Shown piece after piece: positions 1 through 6,772 of a stretch of DNA of 6,772 bases (within the stretch, counting starts at the first letter, position 1; each line of letters starts with the position of its first letter). The notes under the pieces were generated by a model that did not search any database, was not told the origin of the DNA, and saw only the letters and a list, made by a program, of their open reading frames with translations. The position numbers were made by a program, and so were the translations under genes. Source of the DNA: Chloroflexota bacterium (GTDB lineage: Bacteria; Chloroflexota; Dormibacteria; Dormibacterales; Dormibacteraceae); NCBI GenBank assembly GCA_005880755.1, contig VBGV01000008.1, forward strand, positions 1 to 6,772, written 5' to 3'.

Positions 1-699
1 GCCTTCCTCAAACGAAAGGCAGTAGGTGGAGACATGGTCAGGCTCCAGCGCGATGGCGCGGCGCAGAGTGTCGAGCCAGGTCTCCAGGCTCTGGTACGGC
101 ACGGCGTAGATCAGGTCGATGCTGATATTCGCAACGCCCATCGCACGGGCGAGGCCGAAGGCTCGAGTCGCCTGCGCGGCGTCGGTCTTCCGCTCCAGGA
201 CCGCCAGGGCGCGAGGGTCGAATCCCTGGACGCCGAGGCTCAGGCGATTGACCCCGCCCTCGAGCCAGGCCGCGACTTTCGCCTCATCGGTGCTGGCCGG
301 GTTCGCCTCGAGCGTCACCTCGGCGTCGGGGGCGACATTGAAAGTGGCCCGGATGAACGCCAGCAGACGCGACATCAGGTCCGCCGGCAGCAGGCTCGGC
401 GTGCCGCCTCCTAGATAGACGGTGTCGAGCTGCTGGAACGGGTGGCGCTCACGCGCGAAGGCCAGCTCTCTTTCCAGCGCGTCGAGGTAGTCCGGCATGA
501 GCCGGTCCATCCCCGCATAGGCATTGAAGTCGCAGTACCCGCACTTGTGCTTGCAGAAGGGGATGTGGACGTAGAGGTGCCGAAAGGCCTGTGTCCCCCT
601 CTCCCCTTCAGGGGAGCAATCAGAAGGCGCGGGTAGCGCGTCCATATCGGGCTCTGCCCGCAGGGCTGGGGTGAGGGGCGCGGAAGAAGGCTTGCTCAT
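1..699 (-). CDS. hemW: HemW, radical SAM haem chaperone (3' end cut by window edge)
   Basis: This is the N-terminal 233 residues of a HemW-family protein. HemW binds a [4Fe-4S] cluster and SAM and is known as a haem-trafficking protein rather than a true coproporphyrinogen oxidase. I translated it by hand from the minus strand. The cluster motif CX3CX2C is at C49, C53 and C56 in HIPFCKHKCGYCDFN; the Phe after the third Cys-Asp separates HemW from HemN, which has a further Cys there. GGGTPS at 97-102 is the SAM-binding glycine motif, and the EAN, GVQGF and IDLIYAVP segments follow in the family order. About 150 C-terminal residues should lie beyond base 1. The ATG at 699 overlaps the upstream stop as ATGA. 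The family core normally begins a few residues before the first Cys, so roughly 38 N-terminal residues are extra and come partly from a palindromic repeat. ATG 645 is the only alternative start; no start codon lies between it and the core. Confidence 0.95.
   Translation of the reverse strand, partial: MSKPSSAPLTPALRAEPDMDALPAPSDCSPEGERGTQAFRHLYVHIPFCKHKCGYCDFNAYAGMDRLMPDYLDALERELAFARERHPFQQLDTVYLGGGTPSLLPADLMSRLLAFIRATFNVAPDAEVTLEANPASTDEAKVAAWLEGGVNRLSLGVQGFDPRALAVLERKTDAAQATRAFGLARAMGVANISIDLIYAVPYQSLETWLDTLRRAIALEPDHVSTYCLSFEEG
595..680. repeat. GC-rich palindromic repeat inside the hemW 5' end
   Basis: The outer arms CCCCTCTCCCC (596-606) and GGGGTGAGGGG (668-678) are inverted copies with one mismatch. 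The left arm also forms a perfect local hairpin, CTCCCC-TTCA-GGGGAG (601-616), and GGGC-TCT-GCCC lies near 649-659. This pattern resembles the C/G-rich intergenic palindromes found scattered in many high-GC bacterial genomes; that match is from memory and not from a search. Here it lies in frame within hemW, encoding roughly residues 7-35, rather than between genes. Confidence 0.6.
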
Positions 700-1019
700 A
701 CCCCTTTGATCGTGTATCTCTGTCCCCGCGCTGACTCGAGCTCGCGCCGCAGGTGGTCGGCTGCTTCGCGCTCGTTCGAGACGAGCTCCTTGATCCGCTG
801 CCCCATGCGGTCCTCGACGCGCGCGATCTGCCGCCCGATCTGCTCGACATTGGCGTTCTGCGAACGGTATCGCTCACGCTTCCGCCACAGCCGCGCGTGC
901 TCGTCGCGCAGCTCGGCGACCGAATGGCGCACCTGACAATCGAGACACAGACCGTTCCTGGTCTGCGAGCTCGGCACCTGCTTGCCACAGTCGCGGCAGA
1001 AGATCAACAAGCTGCTCAT
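696..1019 (-). CDS. Small zinc-ribbon/coiled-coil protein, function unknown
   Basis: This 107-residue protein is not one I recognise. Its N-terminus has two CXXC pairs, C8/C11 and C25/C28, spaced like a zinc ribbon. Residues from about 34 to 100 are rich in Glu, Arg, Lys, Gln and Leu with almost no Pro or Gly, which predicts a long helix or coiled coil. No signal peptide or membrane segment is visible. The ATG at 1019 overlaps the upstream deacylase stop as ATGA, and its own TGA overlaps the hemW ATG in the same way, so all three genes are probably translationally coupled. The paired cysteines and both overlaps argue that it is a real gene. A structural metal-binding adaptor is possible, but neither its partner nor its nucleic-acid binding can be read from the sequence. 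Confidence 0.8.
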   Translation of the reverse strand: MSSLLIFCRDCGKQVPSSQTRNGLCLDCQVRHSVAELRDEHARLWRKRERYRSQNANVEQIGRQIARVEDRMGQRIKELVSNEREAADHLRRELESARGQRYTIKGV

Positions 1020-1465
1020 TTGAGGTCCAACACCACCGCATCACTCAGTTCCCGCAAACGCCCGGGCTCAATCTCGAACACCGAGTCCGGCCGGCCCGCG
1101 GCCGCCCAGACGACCGGATAGCCGAGCAGGTCACGGTCCATGAAGACAGGCAGGTCGGTGGCATGCCCGAAGGGCGGGACGCCGCCGATCGCGTAGCCCG
1201 TGGCGATGCGCGCCGTCTCGGCGTCTGCCTTGGCCACAGGTTCCCCCGCCACCGCGGCCAGGCGCTTCTCATCGAGCCGATTGGCGCCGCTGACCAGGGC
1301 CACGACCGGTCTGCCCCCCGCGACGAAAACGAGCGACTTCACGATCTGCCCGACCTCGCAGCCGACGGCGCGGGCGGCGTCGCCGGCAGTGCGGGTGCCT
1401 TGCGGAAACTCCTTGACCGCCACGCCAAAGTCAGTCGTGGCCAGCCACGACTCGAAGCGATTCAC
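1016..1465 (-). CDS. YbaK/ProX-type aminoacyl-tRNA deacylase
   Basis: This is a trans-editing protein of the YbaK/EbsC/ProXp family, which hydrolyses mischarged tRNA, usually aminoacyl-tRNA(Pro) or tRNA(Cys), in the cytoplasm. With the GTG start chosen here it is 149 residues. The family's conserved lysine is K43 in GQIVKSLVF, and the GGVPPFGH loop is at about 94-101. The sequence from EFPQGTRTA to the C-terminal ELSDAVVLDL covers the whole domain. GTG 1465 leaves 61 bp to the divergent epimerase; ATG 1528 (170 residues) would overlap the epimerase start by two bases, and a start at 1576 would run well into it. A TATCCT box lies eight bases before the GTG, which would suit a leaderless transcript. 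The substrate amino acid cannot be assigned. The gene heads the deacylase, zinc-ribbon, hemW operon. Confidence 0.88.
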   Translation of the reverse strand: MNRFESWLATTDFGVAVKEFPQGTRTAGDAARAVGCEVGQIVKSLVFVAGGRPVVALVSGANRLDEKRLAAVAGEPVAKADAETARIATGYAIGGVPPFGHATDLPVFMDRDLLGYPVVWAAAGRPDSVFEIEPGRLRELSDAVVLDLK

Positions 1466-1473
1466 GGCACTTG

Positions 1474-1479
1474 AGGATA
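1474..1479 (-). promoter_or_regulatory. Possible -10 box for a leaderless deacylase transcript
   Basis: The minus strand reads TATCCT, then eight bases, then GTG (1465). This fits the TANNNT pattern found just upstream of leaderless genes in several GC-rich phyla. No convincing -35 box is visible, and no Shine-Dalgarno sequence precedes the GTG. Confidence 0.22.
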
Positions 1480-1494
1480 GGGGCGGGTTGCAAA

Positions 1495-1507
1495 CCGCGG
1501 GCCGCGG
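1495..1507. promoter_or_regulatory. CCGCGG-G-CCGCGG dyad between divergent genes
   Basis: This is a perfect 6-bp dyad around a single G, in the short divergent spacer between the deacylase (minus) and the epimerase (plus). It could be an operator shared by both promoters. Such GC-only palindromes also arise by chance in GC-rich DNA. Confidence 0.25.
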
Positions 1508-1526
1508 ACTGCACTCTTGACCCGAC

Positions 1527-2507
1527 ATGCTCAGTTCTCCAACCAGGGTCGTCGTGACCGGCGCGGCGGGGTTCATCGGGTCGCACCTGTGCGAGCGGCT
1601 GCTCGCCGACGGTCACGAGGTCGTGGGCATCGATTCTTTCAGCGACTACTACGAGCGGGAACGCAAAGAGCAAAACCTGCGCGCAGCCAGAGCGCAGCGG
1701 AAGTTCACGCTCGAAGTTGTAGACCTCGTCGACGCCGACCTGGCACGGATCCTGGACGGCGCCACCGTCGTCTTCCACCTCGCGGGCCAGCCCGGCGTGC
1801 GTCCGAGCTGGGGCGGCCATTTCGACCGCTACGTCCACGACAACATCGTGGCCACCCAGAGGCTCCTCGAATCGCTGCGCGAATCTCAGCTGCAAAAGCT
1901 TGTCTTTGCCTCGAGCTCTTCCGTGTATGGGGATGCGGAGATGTTTCCGACCAAGGAAAGCGCATTGCCGCGACCGGTCTCCCCGTACGGGATGACCAAG
2001 CTCGCGGCCGAACACCTGACTTTTGTGTACATGCGCAACTTCGGCATCCCGGCGACGTCGCTGCGCTACTTCACTGTGTACGGGCCGCGGCAGCGCCCCG
2101 ACATGGCGTTCTGCCGTTTCATGGAGGCGCTCGTTGACAACGAGGAGATCGAGATCTTCGGGGACGGTGAGCAAACACGTGAGTTCACCTACGTCTCGGA
2201 TGCCGTCGACGGCACGGTGAAGGCGGCCTCGGCCGACGTGGTCGGCCAGATCATCAACCTCGGCGGCGGCAGCCGCGTCACGGTGAACCGCGTGCTCGAC
2301 ACCCTGGAGGACATCAGCCGGATCAAGGTCCGGCGGCTTCACCTTCCCGCCGCGCCAGGCGACCCTCGTCACACCGGAGCGTCGATCAACCTCGCGCGCG
2401 AGCGCCTTGGCTGGGAGCCTCGAGTATCGCTTCGCGAGGGACTGACCCGGCAGTGGGAGTGGTTCCAGGAAGCTCGGGGCAGCGTCGCGCGCGCGACGAG
2501 CGTCTAA
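1527..2507 (+). CDS. NAD-dependent nucleotide-sugar epimerase (extended SDR, GalE/UDP-glucuronate epimerase-like)
   Basis: This 326-residue protein has the usual extended-SDR length. The Rossmann NAD-binding motif TGAAGFIG is at 11-18. The catalytic residues are S130 (in SSSSVYG), Y154 and K158 (YGMTK). HLAGQPGVRPSW at 84-95 and RYFTVYGPRQRPDMA at 180-194 resemble 4-epimerases acting on UDP-glucose, UDP-galactose or UDP-glucuronate. These enzymes normally feed cell-surface glycan or exopolysaccharide synthesis; the exact sugar cannot be assigned. The ATG at 1527 is the only start ahead of the Rossmann strand, and it has no clear Shine-Dalgarno sequence. No glycosyltransferase or other sugar gene is nearby, so it stands alone between two minus-strand transcription units. 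Its stop overlaps that of the convergent lipoprotein gene. Confidence 0.93.
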   Translation: MLSSPTRVVVTGAAGFIGSHLCERLLADGHEVVGIDSFSDYYERERKEQNLRAARAQRKFTLEVVDLVDADLARILDGATVVFHLAGQPGVRPSWGGHFDRYVHDNIVATQRLLESLRESQLQKLVFASSSSVYGDAEMFPTKESALPRPVSPYGMTKLAAEHLTFVYMRNFGIPATSLRYFTVYGPRQRPDMAFCRFMEALVDNEEIEIFGDGEQTREFTYVSDAVDGTVKAASADVVGQIINLGGGSRVTVNRVLDTLEDISRIKVRRLHLPAAPGDPRHTGASINLARERLGWEPRVSLREGLTRQWEWFQEARGSVARATSV

Positions 2508-3551
2508 CCCGCGAGCACAGCCCTCCAGCCGTCGATCACGCGGACCAGGCTGCTCTCGCAAGAGCGTCCCGCCTGCTCACCCGGCGCGGAGGACCTGCAC
2601 ACGACCAGGACTCCGCGGGTCCCGTTGCCGAAGGCGCCGACGTACTGGCCTGTGTCGCTTTCGAAGTTGAGATAGACGCCCTGCGACAGGCCGCTGCTGC
2701 CGCCGTAAAAAGCGGTGATCCAGTCCTTGGACCCGGTCGGACTCGAGAAAGTGAACCCCGCCGTCAGGATCTCCATGCGCGTGTCGGCGTTGACGGCGTA
2801 ATCGCCATACACGAAGTCCGTGACCCCGGCGTGATGGAAGAAGTCCGTCATCTCCGTCGGCGCGGGGTACACAAGCATCTGGGCCACGACCTCCACCGGA
2901 AGCCGGGCGGTGCCCAGCAGCGTGAGGTCAGGACCTTGCGGTGCGACAAGTGCCGGCTCCGGGGACCGAGCCGGCGAGATGTGCAGCTTGCCAGACGTCG
3001 AGGACTTGAGCCGGGTCGCAGCAGTTGCCGCCACCTTGCCGAGAGACGACGTCGTGGCGTACGCGTCGACGCGGGCCCACACGACGACGATCACCGTCTC
3101 GCCGACCCGGACCAGTGCCTCGCTGATGTACGGCGCAGGTCCGCCGCCGCCGTTCTGGTTGTAGTAGAGGACCTGGTCGCCCGCCTTTGGGCCCGAGAGC
3201 GAGGTGCCAAGCGCGGTCTGTTCGGCACTCATCAGCGCAGTTGCATATGACGTGGTACCGAACACCTGGTATCGAATTCGAATCTGCTCGCCGGTGCCGG
3301 CGTGTGCGAAGCGGACGACCACGGCGAAGCGCTCGAAGTCCGGGCGGGTGGCGCTGTTGAGCGGCTTGACGTCAAAGGTCGGCGGGCCGTCCCACCAGCT
3401 CGGCAGGTCGGGCACAACAGGGTTCAGGTCGTTGAGCACGACCCGTCCCGAGTAGACGCTTGCCACGCTTGGGCCGGAGCTGGTGCTTGCTCGCCCGCAA
3501 GCGACGAGCGAAAGCGCAAGAATCGCCCCGGCGGCGATCAGCCTCGTCGCT

Positions 3552-3559
<8 letters not shown>
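2504..3559 (-). CDS. Secreted lipoprotein of unknown function
   Basis: The 351-residue product has a lipoprotein signal: R3 and R6, a hydrophobic stretch at 7-19, and the lipobox LVAC with C21 as the lipidated cysteine. The mature part begins with a Ser/Thr-rich linker and is otherwise soluble, with alternating short strand-like and Gly/Ser-rich segments, so it should face outward from the membrane. C321 and C334 near the C-terminus could form a disulphide. I recognise no family. The start is TTG 3559, overlapping the lepA TAG; a stop lies just upstream in the same frame, and no other start precedes the signal peptide. Its translation is probably coupled to lepA. The N-terminal (about 62-185) and C-terminal (about 215-350) halves may each be a small beta-rich domain; this is only an impression. 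Confidence 0.87.
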
Positions 3560-5360
<1,801 letters not shown>

Positions 5361-5367
5361 GTCCGCG

Positions 5368-5373
5368 AGAATA
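5368..5373 (-). promoter_or_regulatory. Possible -10 box for a leaderless lepA transcript
   Basis: The minus strand reads TATTCT, seven bases (CGCGGAC), then ATG 5360. The TANNNT box, its spacing and the absence of a Shine-Dalgarno sequence suit a leaderless mRNA. No good -35 hexamer is visible, so this rests on position and pattern alone. Confidence 0.35.
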
Positions 5374-5378
5374 CCCAC

Positions 5379-5717
5379 GTGGCGGTGGTGCTTGCGATCG
5401 GTGTGGCGATCTCTGGCGCCGGTTTGGTCCTGCTGCTGAACCTTTTCGGCGCCGGCGACTATGTCATGAGGCGAGTCACGTCGCGTTACCTGGGTACCCT
5501 GCCGCCGGGCTTCGCCGCGTCGAAGCGCGGCTTCAGGATCTACGCCGTCCTGGTGCTGGCGGTCGGGCTGCTGTGCCTCGGCCTCGCAGCGACAGAATGG
5601 CTGCTTCCGCTGGGCGCGGGCCTCTTGGTCGTCGGCGCGATCACGTTCGGGGTCGGGTCGATGGTGGCGATCGCCGGCGAGGTCGAAACCGCGCGCGGCA
5701 ACAAGCCAAAGGGCTGA
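5379..5717 (+). CDS. Small membrane protein, function unknown
   Basis: The predicted product has 112 residues with three hydrophobic segments at about 3-25, 54-74 and 76-98. A basic loop (MRRVTSRYLGTLPPGFAASKRGFR) lies between the first two, and a charged tail ends in KPKG. I recognise no family. The frame is open much further upstream, but that part lies antisense to lepA and is not believable. GTG 5379 is the first start after the lepA start; GTG 5385 and 5388 are alternatives. ATG 5466 would give 83 residues with two membrane segments, and no ribosome-binding site decides between them. It is divergent from lepA (18 bp between starts) and convergent with rsmE. The clear hydrophobic periodicity and exact fit between neighbours support a real gene. 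Confidence 0.68.
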   Translation: MAVVLAIGVAISGAGLVLLLNLFGAGDYVMRRVTSRYLGTLPPGFAASKRGFRIYAVLVLAVGLLCLGLAATEWLLPLGAGLLVVGAITFGVGSMVAIAGEVETARGNKPKG

Positions 5718-5740
5718 CCTCGGATAGTCCGGACTAACCG
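5717..5740. repeat. Palindromic repeat, copy 1
   Basis: This copy has the palindrome CGGATAGTCCGGACTAACCG at 5721-5740, with one mismatch between its arms. It begins at the last base of the membrane-protein stop codon. It matches copy 2 at 23 of 24 positions, and the 12-bp core TAGTCCGGACTA is perfect in both. Confidence 0.85.
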
Positions 5741-5758
5741 ACCAATTCGCTGACGAGA

Positions 5759-5782
5759 ACCTCGGATAGTCCGGACTATCCG
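5759..5782. repeat. Palindromic repeat, copy 2
   Basis: CGGATAGTCCGGACTATCCG (5763-5782) is a perfect 20-bp palindrome lying 15 bp beyond the rsmE stop. As RNA it could fold into a hairpin from either strand, so the pair might end transcription of both convergent genes, but no T-run follows either copy. A protein-binding dyad or a genome-wide intergenic repeat are the alternatives. Confidence 0.88.
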
Positions 5783-5797
5783 GCACTACTGTCGGCG

Positions 5798-6469
5798 CTA
5801 TCCCCCGCGGACGCTCAGCGCGATCGCCAGCCCCACCAGCGCCGCGGTCTCGGCCCGCAGGTTGCGCGGTCCGAGGGTCGCCGTTTCCGTCGCCAGCTCC
5901 AGCTCGCGCCCGGTCCATCCGCCCTCGGGCCCGACCAACAGCGTGACGTCGCGCGGTTCGTGCAAATCGGCGAGACGCACCGACGCGTCGCGAGAGAGCA
6001 GCACCGCGGTGTCCACCGCTCCGATCACCGCTTCCACGGACGACGCCGCCGAAACCTCCGGAACACGGAGCCGGCGAGCGAGCATCGCCGCCTCGCGACA
6101 GATGGTGTTCCAGCGCTCGAGCTTTTCGCCCCGCCCCACGCTGCGGTCGGCGTGGAACACAACGAACGCATGAGCCCCCGCCTCGGTGCAACGGGAGAGG
6201 ACAAGCTCCTGCGCGGGCGCGGGGAGATTCGCGATCGCGATCGTGATGTTCGCCTTCGGCTCAGGCTGGTGCGCCCGCTGCGCCGCCACCGTGCCCTCGA
6301 TCCGCTCGGGCGAAACCAAGTCCAGCCGCACCGTGAGCAGAAATCCGTCCGGGTCGACAACTTCGATCTCTTGGCCTGCCCGCGCGCGCAGTGACCGCGC
6401 GAGGTGTCGCGCGTCGCCGCCCTCGATCACCACACGGCCACCCTCGCGGCGGCCGAAAAATGCAGGCAC
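5798..6469 (-). CDS. rsmE: RsmE-family 16S rRNA (uracil-1498-N3) methyltransferase
   Basis: The 223-residue product belongs to the RsmE SPOUT (knotted) methyltransferases, which use SAM to methylate U1498 in the decoding region of 16S rRNA. The N-terminal PUA-like part has the HLARSLRARAGQ segment at 22-33. The SAM-binding knot carries VGPEGGWT (179-186) and LGPRNLRAETAALVGLAIA (199-217), which are close to the family consensus. The middle departs from it: the usual KGD-x and QKATELG region reads APAQELVLSRCTEAG, and the usual EQSGR reads MLARR at about 129-133. The protein is also slightly short, as relatives are near 240 residues. The GTG at 6469 is the only start after the in-frame TAG of the upstream gene, nine bases away. 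rsmE is probably cotranscribed with that YCII-like gene. Confidence 0.92.
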   Translation of the reverse strand: MPAFFGRREGGRVVIEGGDARHLARSLRARAGQEIEVVDPDGFLLTVRLDLVSPERIEGTVAAQRAHQPEPKANITIAIANLPAPAQELVLSRCTEAGAHAFVVFHADRSVGRGEKLERWNTICREAAMLARRLRVPEVSAASSVEAVIGAVDTAVLLSRDASVRLADLHEPRDVTLLVGPEGGWTGRELELATETATLGPRNLRAETAALVGLAIALSVRGG

Positions 6470-6478
6470 GGCGTCGGC

Positions 6479-6772
6479 CTACATCACGTTGAAGGTTTCG
6501 TAGACCGCGACCTGTGCGCCGCCCTTGACCACCGGGCAACTTTTCGCCAGCTTCGTGGCCTTCTCGAGCGATGCAGCTTCGACGATGCTGTATCCAGACG
6601 CCCGCCGACCTACGGCACCCTTGGCGACTTCGCCATCGGCTTCGATCTTGTTCACCTTGCCGGAGAACGGATTGCCGGGGTCGACGATGGCGGGGCCGAG
6701 TTTCGTGAACCACGCCGTCCACTGCTTCATCACCCGCGCCTGCTGCGCCGGCGTCTCCGGCATGCTGCCGCC
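6479..6772 (-). CDS. YCII-related small protein (5' end cut by window edge)
   Basis: This is a small alpha/beta protein of the YCII/DGPF-like type, about 97 residues visible. Members have a ferredoxin-like fold and no generally agreed reaction. The pattern PETPAQQARVMKQWTAWFTKLG, then AIVDPGNPF, a SGYSIVEAASLEKATKLAKSCP segment and a final QVAVYETFNV resembles relatives that I remember as starting about ten residues earlier with a hydrophobic strand and GGS before the Met. The frame is open through to base 6772 and encodes GGS before M (6763), so the true start probably lies outside the window. It precedes rsmE by nine bases on the same strand. The assignment to this superfamily is good; its activity is unknown. 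Confidence 0.85.
   Translation of the reverse strand, partial: GGSMPETPAQQARVMKQWTAWFTKLGPAIVDPGNPFSGKVNKIEADGEVAKGAVGRRASGYSIVEAASLEKATKLAKSCPVVKGGAQVAVYETFNVM

Noticed and set aside
1466..1576. Longer deacylase starts at ATG 1528 or at 1576
   Set aside because: Both overlap the divergent epimerase and add Pro/Ser-rich residues outside the family domain. ATG 1528 cannot be ruled out entirely.
1431..2561. Long minus-strand open frame of 376 codons
   Set aside because: It is antisense to the epimerase, whose catalytic motifs are complete, and has no recognisable motifs of its own.
2453..3250. Plus-strand open frame opposite the lipoprotein gene
   Set aside because: The minus strand has a clear lipobox and globular composition, while this frame is Arg-rich and without motifs.
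5717..5782. A short CRISPR array
   Set aside because: There are only two copies, separated by an 18-bp spacer, the repeats are palindromic, and no cas gene is present.
5361..6191. Open extension of the lepA frame upstream, giving a possible 879-residue protein
   Set aside because: It is antisense to the membrane-protein gene and in another frame through rsmE, is Arg/Gly/Ala-rich and low in complexity, and LepA is already full length from ATG 5360.

Overview
The window is GC-rich, densely packed bacterial chromosome with housekeeping genes and no sign of phage, transposon, CRISPR array or RNA gene. Its makeup (rsmE, lepA, hemW, a ProX/YbaK-type deacylase, a lipoprotein, few Shine-Dalgarno sites, possible leaderless starts, GTG and TTG starts) fits a high-GC soil-type bacterium such as an actinobacterium or a member of the Chloroflexota/Dormibacterota. 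The phylum is an inference; no marker here settles it.

From the right-hand end, reading the minus strand, there is first a YCII-related small protein (5' end outside the window), closely followed by a divergent-looking RsmE 16S rRNA methyltransferase. An 80-bp gap between rsmE and a convergent small membrane-protein gene holds two copies of a 20-bp palindrome, spaced 42 bp centre to centre. The membrane-protein gene and lepA (elongation factor 4) are divergent, with only about 18 bp between their likely starts. lepA overlaps a lipoprotein gene of unknown function that starts at a TTG inside the end of lepA.

The lipoprotein gene meets a plus-strand SDR nucleotide-sugar epimerase tail to tail; their stop codons overlap. 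Divergent from the epimerase is a tightly coupled minus-strand operon. It runs from a ProX/YbaK-like aminoacyl-tRNA deacylase to a small zinc-ribbon/coiled-coil protein to HemW, joined by two ATGA stop/start overlaps. HemW runs off the left edge of the window.

Most genes serve translation (rsmE, lepA, tRNA deacylase) or haem trafficking (hemW). lepA and hemW are neighbours in many bacteria; here the lipoprotein, the epimerase, the deacylase and the zinc-ribbon gene lie between them. The most unusual points are a palindromic, intergenic-type repeat translated as an N-terminal extension of HemW, the paired palindromes after rsmE, the unrecognised zinc-ribbon protein coupled to hemW, and an RsmE with altered central motifs.
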